The notes: generated by a model from the letters alone, not told the origin. A stretch of 64,000 nucleotides of DNA from Hyphococcus sp. (GCA_028289605.1 JANQON010000005.1:248001-312000); one strand, 5' to 3'; positions 33,676 through 42,674 are shown, counted from the stretch's first letter. Numbers and translations are program-made.

Positions 33676-34551
33676 ATGAAAGGCGTCATCTTGGCCGGAG
33701 GATCCGGCACGCGGCTTTATCCGATTACAAGAGCAGCGTCCAAGCAGCTTCTTCCTGTCTACGACAAGCCGATGATCTATTATCCCTTGTCGACATTGAT
33801 GCTCGCCGGCATCCGCGATGTGCTTGTCATTACGACGCCGGAGGACCGCGCGAGTTTCGAGCGGCTCTTGGGCGACGGCGCCGACTGGGGCATCAGGATC
33901 GAATATGAGGTGCAGCCAAAGCCTGAAGGGCTGGCGCAGGCCTTTATCATCGGTGAAGAGTTTATCGCCGGCGACAAGTCGGCTCTTATTCTGGGCGACA
34001 ACCTGTTTTATGGGCATGGTCTTCCAAAAATGCTGACGGAAGCCGTCAATCTGAGCGCCGGGGCGGTTGTTTTTGGTAGTCACGTCACCGATCCCGAACG
34101 CTACGGCGTGGTCGAATTTGACGATCAATGGCGCGCGATCAGTATCGAAGAAAAGCCAGCGCAGCCAAAATCGAACTACGCCGTGACCGGGCTCTATTTC
34201 TATGATGAAACAGTGTGCGAGCGCGCCCGGAAGGTAAAGCCGTCCGCGCGGGGCGAGCTCGAAATTACGACGCTCAACGAAATGTACTTGAAGGACGGGG
34301 CGCTCAGCGTTCAGGTCATGGGCCGCGGTTTCGCCTGGCTCGACACAGGCACGCACAGTTCGTTGTTGCAGGCTTCGCAATTTGTACAGACTGTCGAAGA
34401 GCGCCAGGGCCTGAAAATCGGTTGCGTTGAAGAAGTCGCTTATAGAAACGGATTTATCGACGCCGACCAGCTGCGCATGCTCGCCAAAGGGTTGGTGAAA
34501 AGCGGTTACGGGGAGTATCTGCAGCGCGTCCTCGATGAGCGCGTGGTGTGA
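33676..34551 (+). CDS. rfbA: Glucose-1-phosphate thymidylyltransferase
   Basis: 291 residues, three bases after rfbB. It makes dTDP-glucose. [33 protein letters not shown] is the conserved start, with later [52 protein letters not shown], and [12 protein letters not shown]. Length matches RmlA (~292). Confidence 0.97.
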   Translation: MKGVILAGGSGTRLYPITRAASKQLLPVYDKPMIYYPLSTLMLAGIRDVLVITTPEDRASFERLLGDGADWGIRIEYEVQPKPEGLAQAFIIGEEFIAGDKSALILGDNLFYGHGLPKMLTEAVNLSAGAVVFGSHVTDPERYGVVEFDDQWRAISIEEKPAQPKSNYAVTGLYFYDETVCERARKVKPSARGELEITTLNEMYLKDGALSVQVMGRGFAWLDTGTHSSLLQASQFVQTVEERQGLKIGCVEEVAYRNGFIDADQLRMLAKGLVKSGYGEYLQRVLDERVV

Positions 34552-34562
34552 CGGGCGACGAG

Positions 34563-35114
34563 ATGGACGTTGTTGCAACCCACATTCCGGACGTCAAACT
34601 CTTCACGCCGCGCCTTTTTGATGACGAGCGGGGTTACTTCACGGAAACATATACGAAGTCAAAGTTTGCGCCGCATGCGCCCGGCCTCGAATTTGTTCAA
34701 GACAATGAATCCTATTCAAAGGAAGCCTATACCGTTCGGGGGTTGCACTTTCAGGCGCCGCCATTTGCGCAAGACAAGCTCGTCAGGGTCATCCGTGGCC
34801 GGATTTTTGATGTGGCGGTGGATATTCGCAAAGGCTCGCCGACCTACGGCCAGTGGGCGGCGGCGGAACTATCGAGTGAGAATCGAAAACAGCTTCTGGC
34901 GCCTAAAGGCTTCCTGCACGGGTTTATGACCCTCGAGCCTGATACGCTTGTCGCCTACAAGGTCTCGAATTTCTATGACAAGGCGTCGGATAGAGCCGTT
35001 CTGTGGTCGTCGCCGGAACTCGCCATCGCATGGCCGGCGCCGCCCGCTGCAGCGACGCTGTCGGAAAAGGACGCAGCGGCGGAGGCGTTTAGCGCGTTCC
35101 AATCGCCATTTTAG
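34563..35114 (+). CDS. rfbC: dTDP-4-dehydrorhamnose 3,5-epimerase
   Basis: 183 residues from the ATG at 34563; a GTG at 34548 overlapping the rfbA stop is the alternative. Cupin-fold epimerase: DVKLFTPRLFDDERGYFTE, FVQDNESYSKEAYTVRGLHFQ (catalytic His in RGLHFQ), VRVIRGRIFDVAVDIRKGSPTYGQ, and LLAPKGFLHGFMTLEPDTLVAYKVSNFYD. No rfbD (the reductase that finishes dTDP-rhamnose) follows; it must be elsewhere, or the product is a different dTDP-sugar. Confidence 0.95.
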   Translation: MDVVATHIPDVKLFTPRLFDDERGYFTETYTKSKFAPHAPGLEFVQDNESYSKEAYTVRGLHFQAPPFAQDKLVRVIRGRIFDVAVDIRKGSPTYGQWAAAELSSENRKQLLAPKGFLHGFMTLEPDTLVAYKVSNFYDKASDRAVLWSSPELAIAWPAPPAAATLSEKDAAAEAFSAFQSPF

Positions 35115-35151
35115 CGAGCTGAACAAAGCCGGCCGATTTATGAGCAAACAA

Positions 35152-35177
35152 AAAAGGCCGCATCGCTGCGGCCTTCG
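35152..35177 (-). terminator. Rho-independent terminator for the second PEP-CTERM-like gene
   Basis: A 9-bp stem, AAGGCCGCA / TGCGGCCTT, with loop TCGC (35154-35175). On the minus strand it is followed by a T-run (TTTTTTG), so it ends transcription of the minus-strand gene at 35198. It lies between that gene and the convergent rfbC. Confidence 0.85.
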
Positions 35178-35197
35178 TTGATCGCCGTATCGGCGGT

Positions 35198-35704
35198 TTA
35201 GGCCTTTTTGCGACGTCGGCGCCAGAACGCGCCCGCCGCGATGGCGGAGCCGAAAAGAACGGCGGCGCCGGGAATGGGCGTTTCGATGTCTTTCGCCAAC
35301 GCCACGCGCACCATTGCCGCCTCAACGGAGGACGGCGCGGTAATTGCGGGGCTGACCACAGGCGTGGGCTCTGCGGCGACCTTGATGGTCGAAATGTAGA
35401 GATCTTTGAACGCGTAATCCGCCGGCGCTGCGCTCGGCGCAGACGGCTTCGCGCCGCCGGTTCCCACTTTCGCCTTCAGATCGTACTCGCCGAAGCTGAT
35501 GGCGCTGACTTTCGCGGGCGCGGTATAAGCGACCTTCGCCGGCGCGCTCGGCCCCGGACCGAACGACTTCAGGCCGCCGCCGACGCGATCGTAATCGACA
35601 TAAGCGAGATCGCTCAAAAACAGAGATTTGGACGACGCGGGGCTTGCTGCGAACGCAGTCGCTGCGAAAGCCAGGGAGAGTGCGGAGATGAGGCGGAATT
35701 TCAT
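35198..35704 (-). CDS. Secreted protein with PEP-CTERM-like tail
   Basis: 168 residues from the ATG at 35704. A signal peptide MKFRLISALSLAFAATAFA is followed by a short Ala/Pro/Ser/Lys-rich mature part with no cysteine. The C-terminus ETPIPGAAVLFGSAIAAGAF then WRRRRKKA has the PEP-CTERM layout: a PxP-type motif, one helix, and a basic end. Unlike the first such protein its mature part is low-complexity and short, so it may be a surface linker or matrix protein. Upstream on the minus strand, TTGCCA and TTTATA with 17-base spacing (about 35759 to 35730) make a plausible promoter. A terminator follows. Confidence 0.82.
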   Translation of the reverse strand: MKFRLISALSLAFAATAFAASPASSKSLFLSDLAYVDYDRVGGGLKSFGPGPSAPAKVAYTAPAKVSAISFGEYDLKAKVGTGGAKPSAPSAAPADYAFKDLYISTIKVAAEPTPVVSPAITAPSSVEAAMVRVALAKDIETPIPGAAVLFGSAIAAGAFWRRRRKKA

Positions 35705-36040
35705 AGTTTCTAACGCTTTTCTACACGATTTATAAACCATCTGCAGCGTTCGTTGGCAATGTATAAAATGTTGATTAACCATAGATTTTGCGATTTTTCG
35801 CACTCGCAACACAGGTTCTGCAACCTTTACGATACTTCCCCCTCAGCGGCGCCAGCGATAGGCGCAGCCGTCTGGGTTCTGTCGTAAGGGGACAAACCAA
35901 CCGGACGGGTTGGGGAAGCCGGGGAAAAGCGGGAAATCTATTTCTCACAACATCTTGCGTTTGACCGGTCTAGAGGGGCAATATCCTGTGGTGCGCGGCT
36001 GATTCTTCGGCCGCTCGTCATTTCGTTTTCGGGAGCCAAA
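35705..36040. other. Divergent regulatory region between PEP-CTERM-like gene and nrdB
   Basis: 336 bases. The left end is AT-rich and holds the probable leftward promoter. The right half holds two NrdR-like boxes and a probable nrdB promoter. Between them (about 35840-35935) is GC-rich sequence with no recognised riboswitch box or RNA gene. Confidence 0.55.
35945..35991 (+). promoter_or_regulatory. Tandem NrdR boxes with core promoter of nrdB
   Basis: TCACAACATCTTGCGT (35945-35960) and GGGCAATATCCTGTGG (35976-35991) both resemble the NrdR consensus (ACACWATATMTWGTGT-like): about 12 and 10 of 16 matches. They are 31 bases apart centre to centre, the spacing of three helix turns usual for NrdR pairs. 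TTGACC (35961-35966) lies between them, and TATCCT (35982-35987) overlaps the second box as a possible -10. NrdR represses ribonucleotide reductase genes when dATP is high. Confidence 0.65.
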
Positions 36041-37081
36041 ATGCTGGACGCAGCCGCAAAGACACCCGCGTTGCCGGGCCTCTTAACACCTTCTCACGCC
36101 TATAAGCCGTTTCGTTACCCTTGGGCGCATGACTTCTGGAAACGCCAGCAGCAGGTCCACTGGATGCCGGAGGAGGTGCCTCTCGGCGAGGATTGCAAGG
36201 ACTGGGCGAACAAACTCGATGACGCCGAGCGCAATCTGCTGACCCAGATTTTTCGCTTTTTCACGCAGTCGGACATCGAGGTGAACGACAATTACATGGA
36301 GCGCTACGCTCGCGTCTTTAAACCGACAGAAGTGAAAATGATGCTGTCGGCGTTTTCCAACATGGAAACCATCCATGTCGCCGCGTATGCGCTTCTGCTT
36401 GAGACGATCGGCATGCCGGAATCGGAGTTTTCCGCTTTCCTGGAATATGAAGCCATGCGCGACAAGCACGACTTCATGCAGAAATTCGGCGTCGACTCAA
36501 ATGAAGACATCGCGCGCACGCTCGCCATGTTCGGCGCGTTCACTGAAGGACTCCAGCTGTTTGCGTCATTCGCCATGCTGATGAATTTTCCGCGGTTCAA
36601 TAAAATGAAAGGCATGGGGCAAATCGTGACGTGGTCGATTCGCGACGAGTCCCTGCACTGCGAAGGCATGGTCAAACTCTATCACGCCTTCGCTCGGGAA
36701 ACCGGTTGCGTCACCAAAGCCGTTGCTGAGGACATCGTGGCGTGTTGCGAGAATGTTGTGGCGCTGGAAGACAAATTCATCGACCTCGCCTTCGAAATGG
36801 GGCCGGTTGAAGGCATGGATGCGAGCGATATCAAACAGTATATTCGTTACATTGCCGATTGGCGTCTCGGTCAGCTTGAACTTCCCAAGGTCTATGGCGT
36901 CGAAAAGCACCCGCTGCCGTGGCTCACCGAGATTCTCAACGGCGTCGAGCACGCGAATTTCTTTGAGGCGCGGGCCACGGAATACTCCAAGGCGGCGACC
37001 AAGGGCGAGTGGCACGGCTCGGAAGGCGTCTGGTCCAATTTCGACGAGATGATGGAAAAACGAAAAGCAGCGAACGCTTGA
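36041..37081 (+). CDS. nrdB: Ribonucleotide reductase class Ia, beta subunit (R2)
   Basis: 346 residues. Provides the diferric-tyrosyl radical for making deoxyribonucleotides. Metal ligands are visible: Asp in TQSDIEV, Glu/His in SNMETIHVAAYAL, Glu in FGAFTEGLQLF, and Glu/His in IRDESLHCEGM; Tyr four residues after the His of METIH is the radical Tyr. Ferritin-like helices throughout. The nrdA (alpha) gene is not adjacent, which is common in alphaproteobacteria. Tandem NrdR-like boxes lie 50-95 bases upstream. Confidence 0.96.
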   Translation: MLDAAAKTPALPGLLTPSHAYKPFRYPWAHDFWKRQQQVHWMPEEVPLGEDCKDWANKLDDAERNLLTQIFRFFTQSDIEVNDNYMERYARVFKPTEVKMMLSAFSNMETIHVAAYALLLETIGMPESEFSAFLEYEAMRDKHDFMQKFGVDSNEDIARTLAMFGAFTEGLQLFASFAMLMNFPRFNKMKGMGQIVTWSIRDESLHCEGMVKLYHAFARETGCVTKAVAEDIVACCENVVALEDKFIDLAFEMGPVEGMDASDIKQYIRYIADWRLGQLELPKVYGVEKHPLPWLTEILNGVEHANFFEARATEYSKAATKGEWHGSEGVWSNFDEMMEKRKAANA

Positions 37082-37141
37082 TTTTCGCATTCGGGCGGCG
37101 CGTTGACCGGCGTTTTATCGGACGCCATGATCTCCGGCGCC

Positions 37142-37729
37142 ATGACGCTCGACCTTCCCATCGTTTGCATTCTCGCCGGCGGGCGTTCCGATCGGATGGG
37201 CGCTGACAAGGCTGAACTGTTGCTCGGCGGCGTACGGATGATCGACCGCATCGTCGAGCGCATGGCCCCGCAGGCCGGATTCCTGTTTTTGTCGGGAGAC
37301 AGCGATCGCGAAACGGGCTTTGACGCCGTTAAAGACGATCCTAACGGGCCGCGCGGGCCCGTCGCCGGCGTTTGGAGCGCCCATCGGTGGATAAGGGCCC
37401 ATCTGCCCGGCGCTCCCGGCTTTTGCACGGTCCCCGTAGACGGGCCGTTTGCACCGGCGGATATGATCGCGCGTTTGGCGTCCGGCAATCGTTGCGCCAT
37501 CGCTTGCGACGACAGCGGTGATCATCCGACATTCGCTTATTGGGACATGGAAGCGCTGAGCGCCGGTTTTACCGCGATGACGGCGGAGAACAGCGCGGCC
37601 CTGCACCGCCTCGCCGCCCATTGCAACGCCAGGCGCGTCGCCTTCGCTCCGCCCGCCTTGTTCAATATCAATACGCCGGACGATCTCTCCGTTGCAGAAC
37701 GACTTTACGCAGAAGCCGGCGCCGACTGA
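37142..37729 (+). CDS. mobA: Molybdenum cofactor guanylyltransferase
   Basis: 195 residues from the ATG at 37142 (alternatives ATG 37127 or TTG 37103). It adds GMP to molybdopterin to make the bis-MGD cofactor. LAGGRSDRMGADKAELLLGG is the nucleotide-binding signature, with later FLFLSGDSDR and FCTVPVDGPFAPADMI in the usual order. The C-terminal NINTPDDLSVAERL is also typical. It lies 43 bases before a bis-MGD enzyme gene, which would use its product. Confidence 0.92.
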   Translation: MTLDLPIVCILAGGRSDRMGADKAELLLGGVRMIDRIVERMAPQAGFLFLSGDSDRETGFDAVKDDPNGPRGPVAGVWSAHRWIRAHLPGAPGFCTVPVDGPFAPADMIARLASGNRCAIACDDSGDHPTFAYWDMEALSAGFTAMTAENSAALHRLAAHCNARRVAFAPPALFNINTPDDLSVAERLYAEAGAD

Positions 37730-37772
37730 ACATGCTAGAATAGGCTATGCATCAAGACGGCGGCAGGGAGTC

Positions 37773-39938
37773 ATGAGCCAAAACCCCATTGGCGGCGGCG
37801 TCAAGAAAGTTCTCTACACGCTGCAAACCGTTCAGCGGATCGGCGTTAACAAGGCCGCCAAAGCGCTCAACGCCAAAAACGCATGCAAGGCGTGCGGATT
37901 TGGCATGGGCGGTCAGATGGGCGGCATGACCAATGAGAAGGGGGAGTTTCCTTCAGTCTGCAACAAAAGCGTGCAAGCTCAGTCAACCGACATCCAGCCG
38001 GCCATTCCTGACGAAGTTTTTGACCACACGCTGGACGAGTTGCGCGAGCTTGACGGGAGAGAGCTGGAACATCTTGGCCGCTTGGGCGCGCCCATCTTCA
38101 AGGCGGCGCATGACGACCGCTACCGCGTGATCGACTGGGACAATGCACTGGAGATAGCCGCGCGACGACTTCGGGCGGTTAATCCGGACAGGACGTTTTT
38201 TTATTCCTCGGGTCGCTCATCGAACGAGGCGGGATTTCTGTTCCAGCTGTTCGCCCGCGCTTTCGGCACCAACAACGTCACCAACTGTTCATACTATTGC
38301 CACCAGGCGACCAGCGTTGCATTGGGCCGAACGATCGGCAAAGGCACGGCGACGGTTGAACTGGCGGATCTGGATTTAAGCGATCTCATCTTCGTCATCG
38401 GCGCCAATCCGTCATCCAACCACCCGAGGTTCATCCACAATCTGAAAGCATGCAGGGACCGGGGCGGCGACGTTGTTGTAATCAATCCGGCGCGCGAACC
38501 GGGATTGGTCAAATTTGCGGTCCCGAAGAGCCCGGCGTCGCTTCTTGCGGGAGGCTCGGAAATCGCATCTCACTATCTGCAACCGCGTATCGGCGAGGAC
38601 ATCACGCTGTTTGCGGGGATTGCGAAAGCTATCCTGGAAGCCGGTCTGGAAGATCGTGAGTTCATTGATCGGCATACGGTCGGCTTTGATGCGTTCGCCA
38701 ACAGCGCAAAATCCGCCGAATGGGGAGATATCGTCGAACGCTGCGGGGTCTCAAAAGAAGAGATAGAACGCGCGGCCGCTGTCTACGGGCGTGCGCGCTC
38801 GGCGGTTTTCGCGTGGGGCATGGGCATGACGCATCATGTCCACGGCGTTGAGAACATTGAGTACATCTCAAATCTCGCGCTCCTGCGCGGCATGATTGGC
38901 CGCCCCGGGGCGGGGTTGTTGCCGTTGCGCGGCCACTCCAACGTGCAGGGTATCGGCACGATCGGCGTCAAACCGGTCCTGCCCGAAGAGGTTATTGCAA
39001 AGATGGAAGATGCGTTTGGCGTCGCGTTCCCAAAGAAGCAAGGGCTCGACACGATGGCGTCGATGCAGGCGGCCGAAGCAGGAGGCGTCGACGCCGCCGT
39101 CGTGATGGGCGGCAATCTCTTCGCAGCCAATCCAAACGCGGCATGGGCGGAGCGGGCGCTTAACCGAATTTCCTTCAAGCTATATCTCACGACGACGTTG
39201 AACCGGGGTCATGTCACGGGCGTTGACGGCGACAGCCTTGTCTTGCCGGTGACGGCTCGCGATGAAGAGTGGGAGCCGACCACCCAGGAATCGATGTTCA
39301 ATTTCGTGCGCCTCAGCGACGGCGGTATTACGCGCCTCTCCAATGTGCGCCCCGAAACCGTGATTCTGGCGGATTTGGCCGAACGCGTTTTGCAGGATTG
39401 CCCTATCGATTTCCAGGCGTTCAAACGGCATCGATTTGCGCGCAAGGCCATTGCGGAAATTGTTCCGGGGATGGAAGCGCTCGGGGATATCGATGCGGCC
39501 AAAAAGGAATTCCATATCAAGAACCGGATCATGCATGAGCCGGTTTTCACGACAGACACGAACCGTGCGTCGTTCCAGGTTCACGAGCATCAATCGGACT
39601 GGTCGGCGCCCTTTAAGCTCACCACAATGCGCAGCGAAGGCCAGTTCAACTCGATCGTGTACGAGTACAAGGACGCCTATCGCGGTACAGACACGCGTTG
39701 GTCAATCTTGATGAACGCCGACGACATCGCCGCGCTGGGACTCGTTCCGGGAGGCAAGGCGCATATTCGATCTGCTCAGGGGCGAATGGAGAATGTGCGC
39801 GTTTTTCCTTTCGATGTTCCGCAGCGATGCGTGATGGCCTATTACCCCGAGGCGAATGTCTTGACCGACCTGGCTGTCGACCCTCGCAGCAAAACGCCTT
39901 CGTTTAAGGCGACGCCGGTCTGGGTCGAGGCGGCTTAG
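37773..39938 (+). CDS. Molybdopterin oxidoreductase, FdhF/YdeP family
   Basis: 721 residues from the ATG at 37773 with CAGGGAG upstream. Formate-dehydrogenase-like bis-MGD enzyme of the YdeP (TIGR01701) group. Near the start KNACKACGFGMGGQMGGM shows a Cys-rich segment; then APIFKAAHDDRYRVIDWDNAL, FFYSSGRSSNEAGFLFQLFAR, NCSYYCHQATSVAL, FVIGANPSSNHPRF, and MGMTHHVHGVENIEYISNLALLRGMIGRPGAG. The C-terminal domain has LTTMRSEGQFNSIVYEY. YdeP has been tied to acid resistance in E. coli, but its reaction is not known. The mobA gene just upstream supplies the cofactor step. Confidence 0.9.
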   Translation: MSQNPIGGGVKKVLYTLQTVQRIGVNKAAKALNAKNACKACGFGMGGQMGGMTNEKGEFPSVCNKSVQAQSTDIQPAIPDEVFDHTLDELRELDGRELEHLGRLGAPIFKAAHDDRYRVIDWDNALEIAARRLRAVNPDRTFFYSSGRSSNEAGFLFQLFARAFGTNNVTNCSYYCHQATSVALGRTIGKGTATVELADLDLSDLIFVIGANPSSNHPRFIHNLKACRDRGGDVVVINPAREPGLVKFAVPKSPASLLAGGSEIASHYLQPRIGEDITLFAGIAKAILEAGLEDREFIDRHTVGFDAFANSAKSAEWGDIVERCGVSKEEIERAAAVYGRARSAVFAWGMGMTHHVHGVENIEYISNLALLRGMIGRPGAGLLPLRGHSNVQGIGTIGVKPVLPEEVIAKMEDAFGVAFPKKQGLDTMASMQAAEAGGVDAAVVMGGNLFAANPNAAWAERALNRISFKLYLTTTLNRGHVTGVDGDSLVLPVTARDEEWEPTTQESMFNFVRLSDGGITRLSNVRPETVILADLAERVLQDCPIDFQAFKRHRFARKAIAEIVPGMEALGDIDAAKKEFHIKNRIMHEPVFTTDTNRASFQVHEHQSDWSAPFKLTTMRSEGQFNSIVYEYKDAYRGTDTRWSILMNADDIAALGLVPGGKAHIRSAQGRMENVRVFPFDVPQRCVMAYYPEANVLTDLAVDPRSKTPSFKATPVWVEAA

Positions 39939-39947
39939 CCCGACTTT

Positions 39948-40988
39948 TCAGTATACCGGCTGCAGCTCTTTTGCGAGCTGGCGCAGCTTGGGGCGCATCT
40001 CCTCGACCATCTCAAGGGCGCCGCGGGTTAAGCGAATAATGTTGCCGCGGGTGGCGTCGTCGATGCGGTCCGAGCCGCGTCCCTGGACCAGACGATAGTC
40101 AAAGCGGAAGTAATCGTCGCCAAGCAGGTAATGGAGCTGCCTGCCGACGGCGCGGGCCTGTCCGTCGGACATCGCCGACAATAGCGGCGTTCGAAATCGC
40201 CCGGTTGGCGAGACCCATTGCGAAAAACCCCAGCGTCTGGATTGTTCAAACGGATACTCCCGCGTCACCCGGCCGGCGCCGAGGGAGACAACGCGAAAAT
40301 CATCGCCGGGAAAGAGGCGGATCGCCTCGGTCAGCGCCGCCATGGTCGGATCGTTGATGTAGACAGCGCCGTCGATGGCCGTCCAATGGTCTCTCCCGTT
40401 CTCGTCCGGTCCTTCCGGGCGCATGATCCGATGCGGCGGAAAAAAAGTCGGCGCAGCGGTTGAGCCCATAACGGCGTCGCGCACTTTGACCATGCCGAAC
40501 TGGCCCCCCTCGGGGCACTCTTCATAGGCCGGCCCGCCCCGGAAAAGGACGATATCGCGGGGATCGATAGAATAGGCCGTGATCATAAGATTGCGGCGCG
40601 CGTCGGCCATGACCATGTCGCCGAAGTTTTCCTGGAGGATGTCGCTGAGGCCGGTCGGCCGGTAAAACGGTCCGAACAGCTGCGGCAATCGCCCGATAAT
40701 TGGAATTTCGCAGAACCACCCCCGACGGAATATTCGCCGGGCGTCGGTCTCGAAAACGCGTCTGATGTCGGACGGGCTGGCGCTGATGTCTTCGCCCGGT
40801 CGCGGCAAGGCGAGGCCGGACGCGACAATCGCGCCTGACGATGTGCCGGCGATGAGGTCGAAGCAATCGGCGACGCGGCAGTCTTTGCCGAGCGCCTTGA
40901 ATTCGGCGTCGAGCGCTTCCAGCACGATCGCCGGAACGATCCCGCGGACGCCGCCGCCGTCGATGGACAAAATGTGCCGTAACGCCAT
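39948..40988 (-). CDS. Patatin-like phospholipase family protein
   Basis: 346 residues. Lipid acyl hydrolase with a Ser-Asp dyad. The oxyanion motif is ILSIDGGGVRGIVPAIVLEAL, the nucleophile elbow DLIAGTSSGAIVASGL (GTSSG), and the Asp is in WTAIDGAVYINDPTMAAL (DGA). These three in order are the full patatin pattern. No signal peptide is visible, so it is probably cytoplasmic. The gene is convergent with the YdeP-like gene and divergent from a GT4 gene. Patatins can be effectors of CBASS defence, but no cyclase gene is beside it. Confidence 0.92.
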   Translation of the reverse strand: MALRHILSIDGGGVRGIVPAIVLEALDAEFKALGKDCRVADCFDLIAGTSSGAIVASGLALPRPGEDISASPSDIRRVFETDARRIFRRGWFCEIPIIGRLPQLFGPFYRPTGLSDILQENFGDMVMADARRNLMITAYSIDPRDIVLFRGGPAYEECPEGGQFGMVKVRDAVMGSTAAPTFFPPHRIMRPEGPDENGRDHWTAIDGAVYINDPTMAALTEAIRLFPGDDFRVVSLGAGRVTREYPFEQSRRWGFSQWVSPTGRFRTPLLSAMSDGQARAVGRQLHYLLGDDYFRFDYRLVQGRGSDRIDDATRGNIIRLTRGALEMVEEMRPKLRQLAKELQPVY

Positions 40989-41165
40989 AAAGCCTCTTTG
41001 CGCCGTCGGGTCGATGATCGCCGGGCGACGGTCCTGCGCCGGAGGTTCGGAAATTTTTCCTGTCTTGGCAAATCAATTAGCAAATCGGCGTATGACAGGC
41101 GCCAAGACGGTTGCGGACGCCGCACTTGTCTCTCGCTATTGAGAAAAAAGGTCTGGTATCACCCC

Positions 41166-42368
41166 ATGCGCATCGGATTTTTCACCCCGTCCTGGCCGGG
41201 CGAAAAGACGCCGAACGGTATAACGACGTCGACCGCCAATGTGGTCTACGGCCTCACGTCCCTGGGGCGTCAACCGGCGATCTTTACGCCCAAAAAAGAA
41301 AATGACGACGTTTTCGCGTTTGAGATACCGCCGTCTCGGCCCCTTCAGATCGTTGAAAAAGCGCTGGTTCGGCTCGGCCGCCCTAAGCCGATTCATCGAT
41401 CATTCGCCGCCGCCATCGCCAGGAGCGTTGCGGAGGTCGGGGGCGGCGATCCGATCGATGCATTATTGATGGAAGAGAGTTTCGGCTGGGCGGGTTTCGT
41501 ACAGGAACAGGTTGATCTGCCGGTATGCGTCGTCCTGCGCGGGCCGCATTTTTTGCATAAAGAGATCTCGCCCTTGCAGCGACATCGTTGGTTCAATCGC
41601 GATCGAGAAATATGGGAGGGCGAGGCGCTTGAAAAGTGCGCCGCTGTCATAGCGCCGTCTCAAAATGTGATGGACCTCACTTTGCGGCACTATGGCGCAT
41701 CGCCAAAGTGGCGCGGCGTTTTTCCGAACCCGATGCGGCCGAAAGCAGCGGTTGACGCGGCGCTTTTCGACCAGGACGGTCCGCTTGAAATCCTCTTTGT
41801 GGGTCGGTTCGACACCCACAAGGGCGGAGATATTCTAATTGACGCGTTTGAATTGGTAATTGCCCGCGGCGTGGATGCGCGACTGACATTTGTCGGCCCC
41901 GACAGAGGCGTACCCGGTCCGGACGGCGGAACTCAATCCCTGGAAGCGCGTCTGGCGCGGCTTCCGGAAAAAGTTCGCATGCGCATAAATCCATTGGGTA
42001 AGTGCGATAAGGGTGCGATTGATCAACTGCGCCGCACGCATCCGGTTACGCTCGTTCCGTCGCGTTACGAGAATTTCCCGAATACGGTCACTGAAGCGAT
42101 GGCGGCCGGTTCGGCGTTGGTCGCGAGCGACGCAGGCGGCATTGCGGAAATAGTCAGGCGCGACGAAACGGGGTTGCTGGCCGGTTCCGGGGATGCGTCC
42201 GCTTTCGCCGACGCGGTCGTGCGGTTGGCGAACGACCGGCCTCTGGCGCGCCGGCTCGGCGCGGCCGCTCGACAACATATAGAGCAGGCGCTGTCTCCGG
42301 AAGGCGTCGCAGAGCGGCTGACCCGCTTTTTGACCGATGTGGTCGAGGACTATCGGAATCGTCGCTAG
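41166..42368 (+). CDS. Family 4 glycosyltransferase
   Basis: 400 residues from the ATG at 41166. GT-B fold: MRIGFFTPSWPGEKTPNGITTSTANVV opens the acceptor domain. VIAPSQNVMDLTLRHYG starts the linker, then EILFVGRFDTHKGGDILIDAFELV, and the nucleotide-sugar end VPSRYENFPNTVTEAMAAGSALVASDAGGIAEIV with the EX7E motif. It would add a sugar to a polysaccharide or glycolipid. It stands alone, outside the main sugar region. Confidence 0.92.
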   Translation: MRIGFFTPSWPGEKTPNGITTSTANVVYGLTSLGRQPAIFTPKKENDDVFAFEIPPSRPLQIVEKALVRLGRPKPIHRSFAAAIARSVAEVGGGDPIDALLMEESFGWAGFVQEQVDLPVCVVLRGPHFLHKEISPLQRHRWFNRDREIWEGEALEKCAAVIAPSQNVMDLTLRHYGASPKWRGVFPNPMRPKAAVDAALFDQDGPLEILFVGRFDTHKGGDILIDAFELVIARGVDARLTFVGPDRGVPGPDGGTQSLEARLARLPEKVRMRINPLGKCDKGAIDQLRRTHPVTLVPSRYENFPNTVTEAMAAGSALVASDAGGIAEIVRRDETGLLAGSGDASAFADAVVRLANDRPLARRLGAAARQHIEQALSPEGVAERLTRFLTDVVEDYRNRR

Positions 42369-42458
42369 GGCGCTCGCGGCGGTGGACAAGCGCGATGTAG
42401 CTGTCCATAAGTGCCCGCTATCGGACAAGCGACAGCAAAGCGGAGATCCAAGGACCTC

Positions 42459-42674
42459 ATGTCGAACGAACCAGAACGCATCACCATCCTGGCCAGAGAG
42501 TTTACGGCCGCCGCGTTGGAATTTCACCGCGGGCGTATGGCGGAAAAAGGCTATCGCATGGAAGGGTCGATTACGCCGCGCAACTTCAAGATGATAGAGG
42601 GAATGGACCCGCCGAAAGACCTGTTCGACGGCGAGCCGCTTTTTGCAGTCACCTTCGTCAAGCGCGACGGATAA
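42459..42674 (+). CDS. Hypothetical small protein
   Basis: 71 residues from the ATG at 42459, with AAGGA eight bases upstream. It is soluble, with charged helices (EPERITILAREFTAAALEFHRGRMAEKGY) and an apparent beta strand at the end (GEPLFAVTFVKRDG). No family recognised. The full frame extends 16 codons upstream without a better ribosome site. Follows the GT4 gene on the same strand by about 90 bases. Confidence 0.6.
   Translation: MSNEPERITILAREFTAAALEFHRGRMAEKGYRMEGSITPRNFKMIEGMDPPKDLFDGEPLFAVTFVKRDG

Noticed and set aside
33514-34578. Long minus-strand frame (354 codons) over rfbB-rfbA
   Set aside because: Antisense to rfbA with no domain pattern; high-GC artefact.
35840-35935. Riboswitch (for example cobalamin) upstream of nrdB
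   Set aside because: No B12-box or other conserved riboswitch core could be found by eye.
39948-40988. Patatin as a CBASS or other defence effector
   Set aside because: No cGAS/DncV-like cyclase or other defence gene adjacent; flanked by housekeeping and glycosyltransferase genes.
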